A stretch of 64,000 bases of DNA from Kiritimatiellales bacterium (GCA_041656295.1 JBBADV010000008.1:1-64000); one strand, 5' to 3'; positions 24,200 to 32,984 are shown, counted from the stretch's first letter. Translations and numbers: made by a program. Notes: a model not told the origin generated them from the letters alone.

Positions 24200-26059
24200 A
24201 TGATATGGATGTTCGCTGTGATGACGTTTTGTGCAGTGTGTATTGCACAGGGCGCACTGGTCGATTTTAATTCATATCCGCCGGGAATCCTGTTTGAGGA
24301 ATCCGTTTCCAGGACCGATCCGTCTAGCGCCAAAGTTTCTGCAAAAACAAAGACGCTGAGTCTGGAGGAAAACGCATTTACGCTGTACGGCTCAACCGGC
24401 GAGCTGTCAACCAGTCAAACCGGCACATTAAGCTACGCATTCTCAATCCTGGATGATCTGGATGAAAGCTATCTGCAGATCAGCAGCCGCCGGCAGGCGT
24501 CCGGCGGAAATCCGGTGGCGCAGGTCAGTTCAGATTCTCATTTTCTGCTGAAAGACGGGCAGTGGCAGATTACGTTTTCGGCAGAAAAATATTCCGGTGT
24601 TTCAGGGACGGTGTATCTCGGACTTTACGGCGCTTCCGCTATGAGCACCGCCGGCGGTTATTCTCTTAGCCAGTTGCTCAATAATCCGGTGGTATTTTCT
24701 CAGATTGAAATCAATTCGTCCGGCGAAATTCTGGTTTCCAGAACAGCATCTGCCGGCGGCAGTCTTGAATATTGGAATGGAAATTCATGGACGTCCGCTC
24801 GCGGTACGCTCGGCAAAATTGTGTTAAAAAACAGTTCAAAATATGTGGCAACGTTCGGCATCTCTCAGGCAGGGACGATTTCGTGCGATTTGCGGTCCAT
24901 TGAAGATGATCAACTTTGTTCTGTAACGTACACAACGGACGATGTCGGCGTCCGGGATAATGTCCGGTTTTCTGCCGGCGACATTGGGAACAATACCGCA
25001 TTTAACTGGACGTTGAATGTCTTCAGCCTTTCGAGCGGAGAAACGTTTGAGCAAAAGACCGATTCATCATTTCTGTTCACGGTAAACGCAAAAGAAAGTG
25101 CGGATGTATTCCGGCTGGTCGTCTTTCCGGACACACAGAATTATGCCAATCACGGCTGGGTTGATCTGCTGGGAAATACCGGTACGCGCGCACCGAATGC
25201 TGCCATATTTCCTGTTATGACGGACTGGATTAAAGAGAAAAAAGATGACCTGAAAATTAAAATGGTGGCGCATGTCGGGGATATTGTGAACACAGATTAT
25301 GCGCCGGAATGGGACGTCGCATCCAACGCGTTTGCCACGCTGGACCAGTCCGGCATTCCGTATGCCGCCTGTCTCGGGAATCACGATATGGGTGTTGAAG
25401 TTTATGCTAAAAAAACAGAGACCAACACCTTTTCCTGGGCCACAGCGACCATCCGCAATTCACTCTTCCGCACCTATTTTCCGGAGACACGTTTTCAACA
25501 GCATGAATGGTACGGCGGCAGCTTCAGCAACAGCTATTACTGTTATGCCGAAGCGTCCGGCATGAATTTCCTGCTGCTGGCGCTGGATATGCAGCCCGGC
25601 GCCGCCGTACTGGAATGGGCGAAAGGAATTGTTGATGCGCACCCCGATCACCGGTGCATTGTGGTTACGCATATCTATTTAAGAAACTATGCATCAGGAC
25701 GGGACACCCGGAGAGGTAATTACAAGGTCACAGAAAATTCCGGCGAAGATATCTGGCAGAAATTTATTACGCAATGTCCGAATATATTTCTGGTGCTGTG
25801 CGGACACGTCAGCGGGGCGCAGGATGTGATTATTTCCGACATTAATCAGGCCGGAAAACCGGTGCATCAAATTCTTACGGATTATTCCGGACTCACCAAA
25901 GGCGGCTCCGGATTCATGCGGGTTCTGACGTTTCATCCGCGCCAGAGCAAAATCACCGTGTCCCGGTATTCGCCGTGGCTGGATGCCAAAACAATGACCG
26001 GCATGTTGAAGCCCGCGGATCATCCGGATCCGTTGTATTATAAAATGACCGACGAATGA
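24200..26059 (+). CDS. Secreted metallophosphoesterase with shared N-terminal domain (array 1, gene 3)
   Basis: A 619-residue protein. Signal peptide (MIWMFAVMTFCAVCIAQG), then about 255 residues of the array-1 domain (LVDFNSYPPGILFEE at the start, FSAGDIGNNTAFNWTLNVFS at the end), then a calcineurin-like metallophosphoesterase. Its metal-site motifs are complete: VVFPDTQNY, AHVGDIVN, CLGNHDMG, VVTHIY and LCGHVSG. The natural substrate (phosphate ester or phosphodiester on a glycan, nucleotide or other) is unknown. The fusion shows the shared domain can carry an enzyme, as DNRLRE does in the second array. Confidence 0.87.
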   Translation: MIWMFAVMTFCAVCIAQGALVDFNSYPPGILFEESVSRTDPSSAKVSAKTKTLSLEENAFTLYGSTGELSTSQTGTLSYAFSILDDLDESYLQISSRRQASGGNPVAQVSSDSHFLLKDGQWQITFSAEKYSGVSGTVYLGLYGASAMSTAGGYSLSQLLNNPVVFSQIEINSSGEILVSRTASAGGSLEYWNGNSWTSARGTLGKIVLKNSSKYVATFGISQAGTISCDLRSIEDDQLCSVTYTTDDVGVRDNVRFSAGDIGNNTAFNWTLNVFSLSSGETFEQKTDSSFLFTVNAKESADVFRLVVFPDTQNYANHGWVDLLGNTGTRAPNAAIFPVMTDWIKEKKDDLKIKMVAHVGDIVNTDYAPEWDVASNAFATLDQSGIPYAACLGNHDMGVEVYAKKTETNTFSWATATIRNSLFRTYFPETRFQQHEWYGGSFSNSYYCYAEASGMNFLLLALDMQPGAAVLEWAKGIVDAHPDHRCIVVTHIYLRNYASGRDTRRGNYKVTENSGEDIWQKFITQCPNIFLVLCGHVSGAQDVIISDINQAGKPVHQILTDYSGLTKGGSGFMRVLTFHPRQSKITVSRYSPWLDAKTMTGMLKPADHPDPLYYKMTDE

Positions 26060-26140
26060 AACCGGCGCCGCAAATCCTGCTGCGCGGGATTGCGGGGCGG
26101 TTGAAGAAGTTTCCAGAACAAAACAAACGAAAAGGTTTTT

Positions 26141-27091
26141 ATGAAGAGTGTATTTATCCGCAATGAAAATAATCCGGTGCTGGCGCCGAACGATATGCCG
26201 CCGGATGTGATGTATGTGCTGAATCCCGGCGCGGTTAAACATAACGGTGAATATGTTGTGATGATGGACGCCGCCGTGGCGTCCGGTCCGATTGTATTCT
26301 GGCTGGCGCGCAGTAAAGACGGTATGAAGTTTACGGTGGATCCGGAGCCGGTGAACTGGCCGGGCTTTGAACCGGGCTATACCGAAAACTGCGTGTACGA
26401 TCCGCGCATCACCAAAATCGGTGAGGAGTATTTTATCATGTATGCCAGCGCATCGGATGAATACGGTATCAGTCTCGGTCTTGTAAAAACAAAAGATTTT
26501 GTGAGCTATGAACGCATCGAGCAGGAGCGCACACACGCACCGATCCGTAACGGTGTTTTATTTCCGGAAAAAATTAATGGGCGCTATGTGCGTCTCGACC
26601 GCCCGATGGACGACCCGCGCGGGCCATCGATGATGTATCTGAGTTATTCGGATGATTTGATTCATTGGCGCGATTCGGTTCCGCTGATGGATGTGCGTCC
26701 GGCGCTGTGGGATCGGTTTAAAATCGGTGGCGGCGCGGTTCCAATAAAAACTAAAAAAGGCTGGCTAACGATTTATCACGGTGTCGGCGACACCTGCAAC
26801 GGGCTGATCTACGCGCTCGGCGTCTGCATGCTGGATTTGAATGATCCGGAAAAAATCATTGCGCGTGGTGAAGATGCAGTGCTGTGGCCGGTGGAGCTGT
26901 ATGAACTCGTTGGCCGTGTGCCGAATGTGGTGTTCACCTGCAACGCGATTCCGGAAGATGACGGCAGTGTGAAAATTTATTATGGCGCTGCAGATACCTG
27001 TATCGGACTCGCCGAAGCGCAGCTCGCCGATCTGATGGATGCCTGCTATCGCAAAAACCGGCACATTAAAAAAGTTTTTGGAAAAAAATAA
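26141..27091 (+). CDS. GH130-like glycoside phosphorylase or hydrolase
   Basis: The 316-residue protein has no signal peptide, so it acts in the cytoplasm. Family blocks: RNENNPVLAP, VLNPGAVKHNGEY, CVYDPRITKIGEEYFIMY (the Asp is the expected proton donor), RNGVLFPEKINGRYVRLDRP, GGGAVPIKTKKGWLTIYHGV and KIYYGAADTCIGLA. GH130 enzymes mostly phosphorolyse beta-mannosides to a sugar-1-phosphate, though some relatives are hydrolases. Its TAA overlaps the ATG of the esterase gene, so the two are translated together. The sugar kinase operon downstream would suit a sugar-1-phosphate product. Confidence 0.85.
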   Translation: MKSVFIRNENNPVLAPNDMPPDVMYVLNPGAVKHNGEYVVMMDAAVASGPIVFWLARSKDGMKFTVDPEPVNWPGFEPGYTENCVYDPRITKIGEEYFIMYASASDEYGISLGLVKTKDFVSYERIEQERTHAPIRNGVLFPEKINGRYVRLDRPMDDPRGPSMMYLSYSDDLIHWRDSVPLMDVRPALWDRFKIGGGAVPIKTKKGWLTIYHGVGDTCNGLIYALGVCMLDLNDPEKIIARGEDAVLWPVELYELVGRVPNVVFTCNAIPEDDGSVKIYYGAADTCIGLAEAQLADLMDACYRKNRHIKKVFGKK

Positions 27092-27981
27092 TGCTGAAAC
27101 TTCTTATTTTTGCAATGGGGTTTTCGTTGCAAATCAATGCACAAACAAATCCAGTGACGTTAACCTACGGTCCGCATGAACGAAATACGCTCGATTTCTG
27201 GCGTGCGCCGGCGACGGATAAACTGACGCCGACACTGGTGTATATCCACGGAGGTGCCTGGACGAGCAACGATAAATCTCAAATTATCGGTCGTGTGAAA
27301 ATTGATGACTGGCTGGCGAAAGGTGTTTCGGTTGCGTCGATTGATTATCGCTATTCAACGCAGGCGATTCTGCCGGCACCGGTGTATGACGCGGCGCGGG
27401 CAATTCAATTTTTGCGCTCTAAAGCCAAAGAGCTGAATATTGATTCTGCGCGGATTGCGGTGCAGGGCGGCAGCGCCGGCGGGTGTACCTGTTTATGGCT
27501 GGCGTTTCATGATGACATTGCCAATCCGGCATCCAACGATCCGGTGCTGCGTGAATCCAGTCGTGTTTCCGGTGCGTATGCTCAGTTCCCGCAAACGAGC
27601 ATTGATCCGAAAATATTGAATGAATGGATCGGTGGACTCGCCGCCGGGCATTCGATGATTACACGCGCGGTCGGCGCGAGCAATTACGCCAGCATGATGG
27701 CAAATTATGAAACATACAAACCGCTGTTTGATGAATTTTCGCCGATTAACTTCATAGATGCCGGTGATCCGCCGGTATTTTTGAGTTATAGCGTTAGAAG
27801 TTCAACGTCCGCCGAAACTGCATCGTCGGCAATTCATCACGGTGTGTTCGGCGTCAAATTAAAAGAGTGCGCCGATGAACTCGGAATGACTAATTGCCAT
27901 TTATTAATTACCGGCGAAATCTCTCCAGCGGTCTACGAAACACCGGATCAATTTCTGGAAGCAGTTTTATTAAAAAAGTAA
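27091..27981 (+). CDS. Secreted alpha/beta-hydrolase esterase
   Basis: A 296-residue enzyme with a signal peptide (MLKLLIFAMGFSLQINAQ). The oxyanion motif HGGAW and the nucleophile elbow VQGGSAGGCT are those of the BD-FAE / carboxylesterase group, which often remove acetyl or feruloyl esters from plant or algal polysaccharides. The catalytic Asp and His are expected near FLSYS and the C-terminal part, but the His is not obvious (candidates HHGVFG or CHLLI). Translation is coupled to the GH130-like gene by TAATG. Confidence 0.83.
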   Translation: MLKLLIFAMGFSLQINAQTNPVTLTYGPHERNTLDFWRAPATDKLTPTLVYIHGGAWTSNDKSQIIGRVKIDDWLAKGVSVASIDYRYSTQAILPAPVYDAARAIQFLRSKAKELNIDSARIAVQGGSAGGCTCLWLAFHDDIANPASNDPVLRESSRVSGAYAQFPQTSIDPKILNEWIGGLAAGHSMITRAVGASNYASMMANYETYKPLFDEFSPINFIDAGDPPVFLSYSVRSSTSAETASSAIHHGVFGVKLKECADELGMTNCHLLITGEISPAVYETPDQFLEAVLLKK

Positions 27982-28047
27982 AAAAATCAGTGCAGAGTTT
28001 CTTTTGATGCCGGAACACTCGGCGGCTAAGATCGCAAATGGCAATGC

Positions 28048-28209
28048 TCAGCGTATTAGGGACGCCTGTTCACGAAACTTTATCGCACCGCGCTCGTACG
28101 GCAGGGACTCATTCAAATCTTTAACGATTTTATCCTTCATGGGCAAATGTGCCGTGTCGCCAATTACACTCAATAAAAGTTTATCTATCGATATTTCGCC
28201 GCAACAATG
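28048..28209 (-). pseudogene. Possible remnant of a MntA-like nucleotidyltransferase
   Basis: On the minus strand, the frame GEISIDKLLLSVIGD, LPMKDKIVKDLNESLPYE resembles the middle of small nucleotidyltransferases (D-I-D-L...GD...LxESLLPYxVD). After PYE it turns to KFREQASLIR and stops. No start, GSxxxGxxxxxSDxD motif or second half exists. It abuts the AraC gene. Similarity is short and judged by eye. Confidence 0.3.
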
Positions 28210-28224
28210 ATGCAGACCGATTTT

Positions 28225-29088
28225 TTAAATCTGCCGCCGGTATTCGCGCGGGGTGCGGCCGGTTTTATTTTTAAATGCCCGGCTGAAGGCCTGCAACGAA
28301 CCGAAGCCCGCTTCTTCGGCGATGTCGGCGATGGAAAATCCGGTGGTGGAGAGCAGCGCCATGGCGCGGTTGATGCGGTAATTCTGAATATAACTTCCCA
28401 GCGAAATTCCAGCGGTGCGTTTGAAGAGAATCCGCAGATAGGATTCGGAGAGTTTCAGTTCTCCGGCGATGTCTTCAATAGTAACCACGCGTCCGCGCCA
28501 TTCGTACATGAACGTGTTAATGCTTCGCAGCAGGCTGTTTTCAATTTCCGGCGGCGTTTCCGGCGATGCGCGTTGAAAGTCCTGTTTCAATGAAATCAAT
28601 AATGAGAGCAGGGTGGTTTGCAACTGTTCGAGCTGCGTTTTTGCCGGCGCGCGCAACGATGAACATTCCAGCCAGTATTTCAACATCTGTTCGCGGATGA
28701 ATAGCGATGCGTCGCCAACGTGAATGGTGCGGTTGCGCAGCGGTTCGAGAAAGTTTTGTGTCGATCTAAGTTCAAATGTGCTGAAGAGCCATTGCAGTGA
28801 AACTGATTCGAGATGGCTGAAGTGGTGAAACTGATACGGAAAAATAAGCAGGGCATCACTGGGGCGCAGCGGCAGCGTGAGGTTGTCAACGTGCACGTGT
28901 CCGGATGTTTTCAAACAGAACGCTAAAACGTAACGATGATGCGAACGATTTTGCAGCGCCTGCTGCTGCAGGTTGTTTTTGGCAGTGCGCAGATACATTA
29001 AAATATTCACCGGCAGCGGCAGTTCATATTCGCCGAGTCCTTTGAAATAGTCCGCCGGTTCTTTGATTTTTGTCAGCAGCTTGTCCAT
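28225..29088 (-). CDS. AraC-family transcriptional regulator
   Basis: A 287-residue protein: an N-terminal cupin-like sensing domain (HHRYVLAFCLKTSGHVHVDN, PSDALLIFPYQFHHF) and a C-terminal AraC double helix-turn-helix (IEDIAGELKLSESYLRILFK, then YRINRAMALLSTTGFSIADI and AFSRAFKNKTGRTPREYR). Such regulators usually activate sugar-use genes. It is divergent from the kinase/epimerase operon across a 600-base repeat-filled gap and convergent with the GH130-esterase pair. Start choice between ATGs at 29100 and 29088 is open; neither has a clear ribosome binding site. Confidence 0.9.
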   Translation of the reverse strand: MDKLLTKIKEPADYFKGLGEYELPLPVNILMYLRTAKNNLQQQALQNRSHHRYVLAFCLKTSGHVHVDNLTLPLRPSDALLIFPYQFHHFSHLESVSLQWLFSTFELRSTQNFLEPLRNRTIHVGDASLFIREQMLKYWLECSSLRAPAKTQLEQLQTTLLSLLISLKQDFQRASPETPPEIENSLLRSINTFMYEWRGRVVTIEDIAGELKLSESYLRILFKRTAGISLGSYIQNYRINRAMALLSTTGFSIADIAEEAGFGSLQAFSRAFKNKTGRTPREYRRQI

Positions 29089-29100
29089 GAGGAAGAGCAT

Positions 29101-29716
29101 ATCGCGTTATTTTGCAGAGTCAATATTGTTAAAAAAAAGACGAAAGCGCTAAATTTTAAATTTTTTCGCGCACGTTCATTTGTGAAACAGTGAAATAAAC
29201 CACGGATAACGCGGATATAAACAGATTAGGGAATAGGCATCAGGCATGAGGAAAAAAGGCACAGAGAGAAGGGATTAGGCATCAGGCACGAGGCATTAGG
29301 GAAGAGAGGGACAGAGGCACAGGGGCACAGAGAGAAGGCATTAGGCATTTCATCTGCGCAATCTGCGTTTATCTGCGGATAAATTTCCGGCGTCTGGATG
29401 AATGAGCAGAAAGTAGACGCGGCGTCCCTGTCGCTTTTCAGTGGAGCAGAAATTAAAACCACAGAGTACACAGAGATTTAGAGAATTGAGACTCCGCGCC
29501 TCCGTGGTTAAAATCTTTGCGGTTTTTGCGTGCAGAATTTCCCGCGCAGAGCCGCAGAGGGATGAGAGTTTTTTGACGGGATGAACAGGATTTATACAGA
29601 TAAAAATCAGCAATCGGAAATCGGTAATGCGACTCATCCGTTTATATCCGTGATATCCGCGGTTAAAGCATCAATAAGAAAAAAATACTGTATATTAAAT
29701 AAAGCTCAGGCTAAGG
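29101..29716. repeat. 600-bp gap made of several low-complexity repeat texts
   Basis: I see no gene. From about 29200 the sequence is a chain of repeat texts: CCACGGATAACGCGGATAT; then GGCATCAGGCATGAGG and GGCATTAGG words mixed with GGCACAGAGAGAAGG; ATCTGCGCAATCTGCG; GTAGACGCGGCG (29413-29434); CCACAGAGTACACAGAG; and TTTATATCCGTGATATCCG. The same texts recur at 56737-56935, about 775-815 and 31741-31760. The first 100 bases should hold the AraC promoter; the kinase promoter must lie in or after the repeats. Confidence 0.7.
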
Positions 29717-30832
29717 ATGAAGAACAGCGAACAGATATCACAGATTTTGCCGGATGAAGTTGTTCAGGCGTTTCAGTGTCCGGGAATTTACCGCGGTGAA
29801 ATTCCGTACGGCACCGGCCACATCAATGACACCTATAAAGTGTTTTATGAGCGCGATGGAAAACAGGAGTATTACATCCGCCAGCGGATTAATCATAATG
29901 TGTTTACGAATGTGCCGGCGCTGATGGAAAACATCGGGCGTGTCACGCGTCATCAGCGGCAAAAATTTGAACTCGCCGGCGCCGGCGAAATTGACCGGCG
30001 CGTGCTCACATTAGTTCCAACAATTGATGGCGCCGATTTTTATTGCGACGCCGCCGGAAATTTCTGGCGGACATATCTGTTTATTGAGAATGCCGTCGGC
30101 ATTGATGTGGTACAGAATACTGCGCAGGCGTTTGAGGCGGCGAAAGCATTCGGTTTGTTTCAGTGTCAGATGGCGGATCTGCCGGTGCGTCTGCACGAAA
30201 CGATTCCGGGATTTCATAATACGCGCCAGTGGTTTAATGCGCTGGTTGCGGCGATGAACGCCGACCGTTTTCAGCGTGCCGCCGGCGCAGCGGCGGAAAT
30301 ACAATTTGCATTCGAACGCGAGTCGATGGTTGATGTGGTTACCGGTTTAATGAACGCCGGTGAAATTCCGGAACGCGTGACGCATAATGACACAAAACTG
30401 AACAATGTTCTGCTCGACACCGTTACCGGCGCCGGAATGTGCGTGATTGATCTGGACACCGTAATGCCGGGTTCAGCGTTGTACGATTTCGGCGATATGG
30501 TTCGCACTACCACTACGCGCGCACCGGAAGACGAGCGCGCCCTTTCGCTGGTGGAAATGGATATGAATTATTTTGAAGCGCTGACCGCCGGCTATCTGGA
30601 GTCTGCCGGATTTCTCGTGCCGCGCGAACGCGAACTGCTGGCTTTTTCTGGTGCGCTGATTACGTTTGAAATCGGGCTGCGTTTTCTGACAGATTACCTA
30701 CAGGGCGATGTGTATTTTAAAACGCACCGCGACGGACAGAATCTCGACCGCTGCCGGAAACAGTTTAAAATGGTACAGTCGATGGAAGCGCAGATGGAGC
30801 AGATGAAACGGATTACCGGAGCAGCATCATGA
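29717..30832 (+). CDS. N-acetylhexosamine 1-kinase-like sugar kinase (APH fold)
   Basis: A 371-residue phosphotransferase of the aminoglycoside-kinase fold. Motifs: GTGHINDTYKV (nucleotide loop), RVTHNDTKLNNVLLD (catalytic Asp) and MCVIDLDTVMPGSALYDFGDMV (metal-binding Asp). This pattern is that of NahK, which phosphorylates GlcNAc/GalNAc and related sugars at C1. The stop overlaps the start of the epimerase gene by four bases (ATGA), so the two are translationally coupled. Together with the epimerase and nucleotidyltransferase it would convert a free hexose derivative to a nucleotide sugar; the actual sugar is unknown. Confidence 0.85.
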   Translation: MKNSEQISQILPDEVVQAFQCPGIYRGEIPYGTGHINDTYKVFYERDGKQEYYIRQRINHNVFTNVPALMENIGRVTRHQRQKFELAGAGEIDRRVLTLVPTIDGADFYCDAAGNFWRTYLFIENAVGIDVVQNTAQAFEAAKAFGLFQCQMADLPVRLHETIPGFHNTRQWFNALVAAMNADRFQRAAGAAAEIQFAFERESMVDVVTGLMNAGEIPERVTHNDTKLNNVLLDTVTGAGMCVIDLDTVMPGSALYDFGDMVRTTTTRAPEDERALSLVEMDMNYFEALTAGYLESAGFLVPRERELLAFSGALITFEIGLRFLTDYLQGDVYFKTHRDGQNLDRCRKQFKMVQSMEAQMEQMKRITGAAS

Positions 30833-31746
30833 GAGTTTTAATTACCGGCGGCGCCGGATTTATCGGCAGTCATATCGCCGAATATTTTCAAGGAAAAGCG
30901 GACGTGCGGATTCTCGATAATCTGCGCACCGGCTACCGTGAAAATCTCGCCGGCATGAACTGCGAATTTATCGAAGGATCAATTACCGATCGCGCGGCGG
31001 TGCGCAGCGCGGTTGCCGGCGTCGATTATATTTTTCATCTCGCGGCGATGATCAGCGTGCCGGAGTCGATGGAAAAACCGGCGGAGTGCGTTGAGCTCAA
31101 TACGCTCGGCACATTGACGGTGCTCGAAGAAGCCGCGCGCGCCGGCGTGAAAAAACTTTGTCTCTCAAGCTCAGCAGCGATTTACGGAAACAATCCGGTT
31201 GTGCCGAAACTTGAAACCATGCTGCCGGAACCGAAAAGTCCGTACGCCGTTACCAAACTCGACGGTGAATATTACTGCGAAATGTTTGCGAACGAAGGGG
31301 AATTAAAAACCGCTTCGATGCGTTATTTTAATGTATTCGGCCCGCGGCAGGATCCCGGCAGTGCATACGCGGCGGCGGTGCCGATTTTCATTCACCGCGC
31401 CGTAAAAAATGAGACGATCACCATTTACGGCGACGGTGAACAGACGCGCGATTTTATTTTTGTCAAAGACATCGTCGCCGCCAACGTGTTTCTCGCGCTG
31501 AACGAAAATCTTTCCGGCGTTTACAATGTGGCGTACGGCGGTTCGCTGACGATTAACGAGCTGGCTAAACGGATTATTCAACTCACCGGTTCATCGTCCG
31601 AAATTATTTACGCACCGGAACGCGCCGGCGATGTAAAACACTCCAAGGCATCGCCGGAAAAAATTTCCACAGCCGGTTTTCGTCCCGAATTTAATCTCGA
31701 AACCGGACTGCAGCAGACCATCGAGTTTTTTAAAAACAGGCATTAG
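30829..31746 (+). CDS. NAD-dependent UDP-sugar 4-epimerase (GalE/WbpP-like)
   Basis: A 305-residue short-chain dehydrogenase of the extended type: Rossmann motif TGGAGFIGSHIAE, LSSSAAIYG (catalytic Ser), YAVTKLDGEYY (Tyr-x-x-x-Lys), RYFNVFGPRQDP and GDGEQTRDFIFVKDI. These features fit UDP-glucose or UDP-GlcNAc 4-epimerases of the WbpP/WbgU branch. It overlaps the kinase gene by four bases and precedes the nucleotidyltransferase by 22. Substrate preference cannot be decided by sight. Confidence 0.9.
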   Translation: MRVLITGGAGFIGSHIAEYFQGKADVRILDNLRTGYRENLAGMNCEFIEGSITDRAAVRSAVAGVDYIFHLAAMISVPESMEKPAECVELNTLGTLTVLEEAARAGVKKLCLSSSAAIYGNNPVVPKLETMLPEPKSPYAVTKLDGEYYCEMFANEGELKTASMRYFNVFGPRQDPGSAYAAAVPIFIHRAVKNETITIYGDGEQTRDFIFVKDIVAANVFLALNENLSGVYNVAYGGSLTINELAKRIIQLTGSSSEIIYAPERAGDVKHSKASPEKISTAGFRPEFNLETGLQQTIEFFKNRH

Positions 31747-31890
31747 GCACGAGGCATTAGAAATTCAAATGAATAAAAATCTACAATCATCAATTATCAA
31801 CCGAGCCTCCGGCGAGCTGGGCTTCGCGAATGCGAAGCAACGAAGTGACAATCTGCAATCATCAATCGTCAATCGTCAATTACCAGCGCC
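31741..31890. repeat. Repeat text at the nucleotidyltransferase 5' end
   Basis: GGCATTAGGCACGAGGCATTAG (words as at 29.3 kb) is followed by two AATCTACAATCATCAATTATC / AATCTGCAATCATCAATCG units that flank a CGAGCCTCCGGCGAGC hairpin-like core. The second part is read as coding sequence. Confidence 0.6.
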
Positions 31891-32788
31891 ACCGGCGCTG
31901 GTGATCATGGCCGCCGGAATCGGCAGTCGCTACGGTGGACTGAAACAGATTGATCCGGTCGGACCGTCCGGCGAAATCGTGCTCGACTATTCGGTGTTCG
32001 ATGCCATCCGCGCCGGTTTCGGCAAAGTGGTTTTCATTATTCGCCCGGACATTGAAGCGGCATTTAAAGAAGTCATCGGTGATAAGCTCGCCGGTAAAAT
32101 TGACGTCGAATATGTTTTTCAAACGCTCGACAAAATTCCGATGCCGTTTTCTGTTCCGGGAGGACGTACAAAACCGTGGGGCACCGGTCAGGCGGTGCTG
32201 ATGGCGAAGCCGGTGATTAACGAACCGTTCGCCGTAATTAATGCCGATGATTTTTACGGGCGCGAAAGTTTTGAAGTGCTCGCGCGCCAGCTTGAAAAAA
32301 TGCCGGTGGAAAGTTCCGACTGCTGCATGGTCGGTTTTTACATCAAAAACACACTGTCGCCGAACGGCGGTGTTGCGCGCGGGTATTGCGATGTCGACGC
32401 CGGAATTTTGAAACACGTTTCCGAGCGCTTTAATATTGAGCGCAAACCCGACGGCATAATCCGTTATGAAGAAAACGGTTTGCTGAAACAGATGAACGAC
32501 GACGACATTGTTTCGATGAATACCTGGGGCTTCACGCCGCAACTGTTTGAATTTCTCGAACGCGGTTTTGTTGAATTTCTCGAGCGCGCCGGCAACGAGA
32601 TGAAAAGTGAATATCTGCTGCCGGAACTCATCGACAGCATGATCGCGCGCGGTGAAACCACGGCGCGCGTTCTGCCGACGCCGGAAAAATGGATGGGCGT
32701 GACGTACGCCGAAGATAAACCGCAGGTCATGGCCGGCATCCGGGAGCTCATTAACGTCGGAATTTATCCTGAAAATCTCTGGATGTAA
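31769..32788 (+). CDS. Sugar-phosphate nucleotidyltransferase with repeat-derived N-terminus
   Basis: A 339-residue protein. From about residue 42 it is an NTP-transferase: ALVIMAAGIGSRYGGLKQ, DPVGPSGE, KPWGTGQAVLMAK, VINADDFYG and MVGFYIKNTLSPNG. This family makes nucleotide sugars from NTP and sugar-1-phosphate. The first ~40 codons (NLQSSIIN and NLQSSIVNRQ words around SGELGFANAK) are translated repeat, and the usual family start would lie just before PALVIM. No ATG lies between 31769 and the core that keeps the first strand. A 17-codon copy of its C-terminal region survives at 49174-49224. Third gene of the kinase/epimerase operon. Confidence 0.85.
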   Translation: MNKNLQSSIINRASGELGFANAKQRSDNLQSSIVNRQLPAPPALVIMAAGIGSRYGGLKQIDPVGPSGEIVLDYSVFDAIRAGFGKVVFIIRPDIEAAFKEVIGDKLAGKIDVEYVFQTLDKIPMPFSVPGGRTKPWGTGQAVLMAKPVINEPFAVINADDFYGRESFEVLARQLEKMPVESSDCCMVGFYIKNTLSPNGGVARGYCDVDAGILKHVSERFNIERKPDGIIRYEENGLLKQMNDDDIVSMNTWGFTPQLFEFLERGFVEFLERAGNEMKSEYLLPELIDSMIARGETTARVLPTPEKWMGVTYAEDKPQVMAGIRELINVGIYPENLWM

Positions 32789-32814
32789 TCCGGCCGCAAA
32801 ATAATACATAAATA

Positions 32815-32875
32815 TTTTTTAAAATAATTATTGCCCTGTCGAGAAAATCAGCTATTTTTAATTAAACGGTTAATC
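32815..32875 (+). promoter_or_regulatory. Conserved upstream element, copy 1
   Basis: TTTTTTAAAATAATTATTGCCC, then GAAAA, GCTATTTTTAATTAAACGGT and TAAT, in the leader of the first DNRLRE gene. The same series occurs before the second DNRLRE gene at 33835-33900. The core is close to palindromic (ATAAT..TTTTAAAA..ATTAT). It may be a promoter with an operator, or a duplicated leader. Confidence 0.45.
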
Positions 32876-32984
32876 ATTAATGAAGGAGGATATGAATTAT
32901 AGAACAGCAGGAACAGCAATGGTATGAGGAAGATTAGTGTGTAAGAGACAATTGAGAAAAAATAACAAATAAAAGGAGATAATC

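Noticed and set aside
28004..28210. 68-codon plus-strand frame between the esterase and AraC genes
   Set aside because: No ribosome site, no recognisable motif, and it is antisense to the possible nucleotidyltransferase remnant.
29226..29637. Minus-strand open frames in the 29 kb gap (RRVYFLLIHPD and similar)
   Set aside because: They read straight through several repeat families and have no coding signal.
31880..32809. 309-codon frame antisense to the nucleotidyltransferase
   Set aside because: Composition follows from the opposite coding strand; the sense protein has all family motifs.
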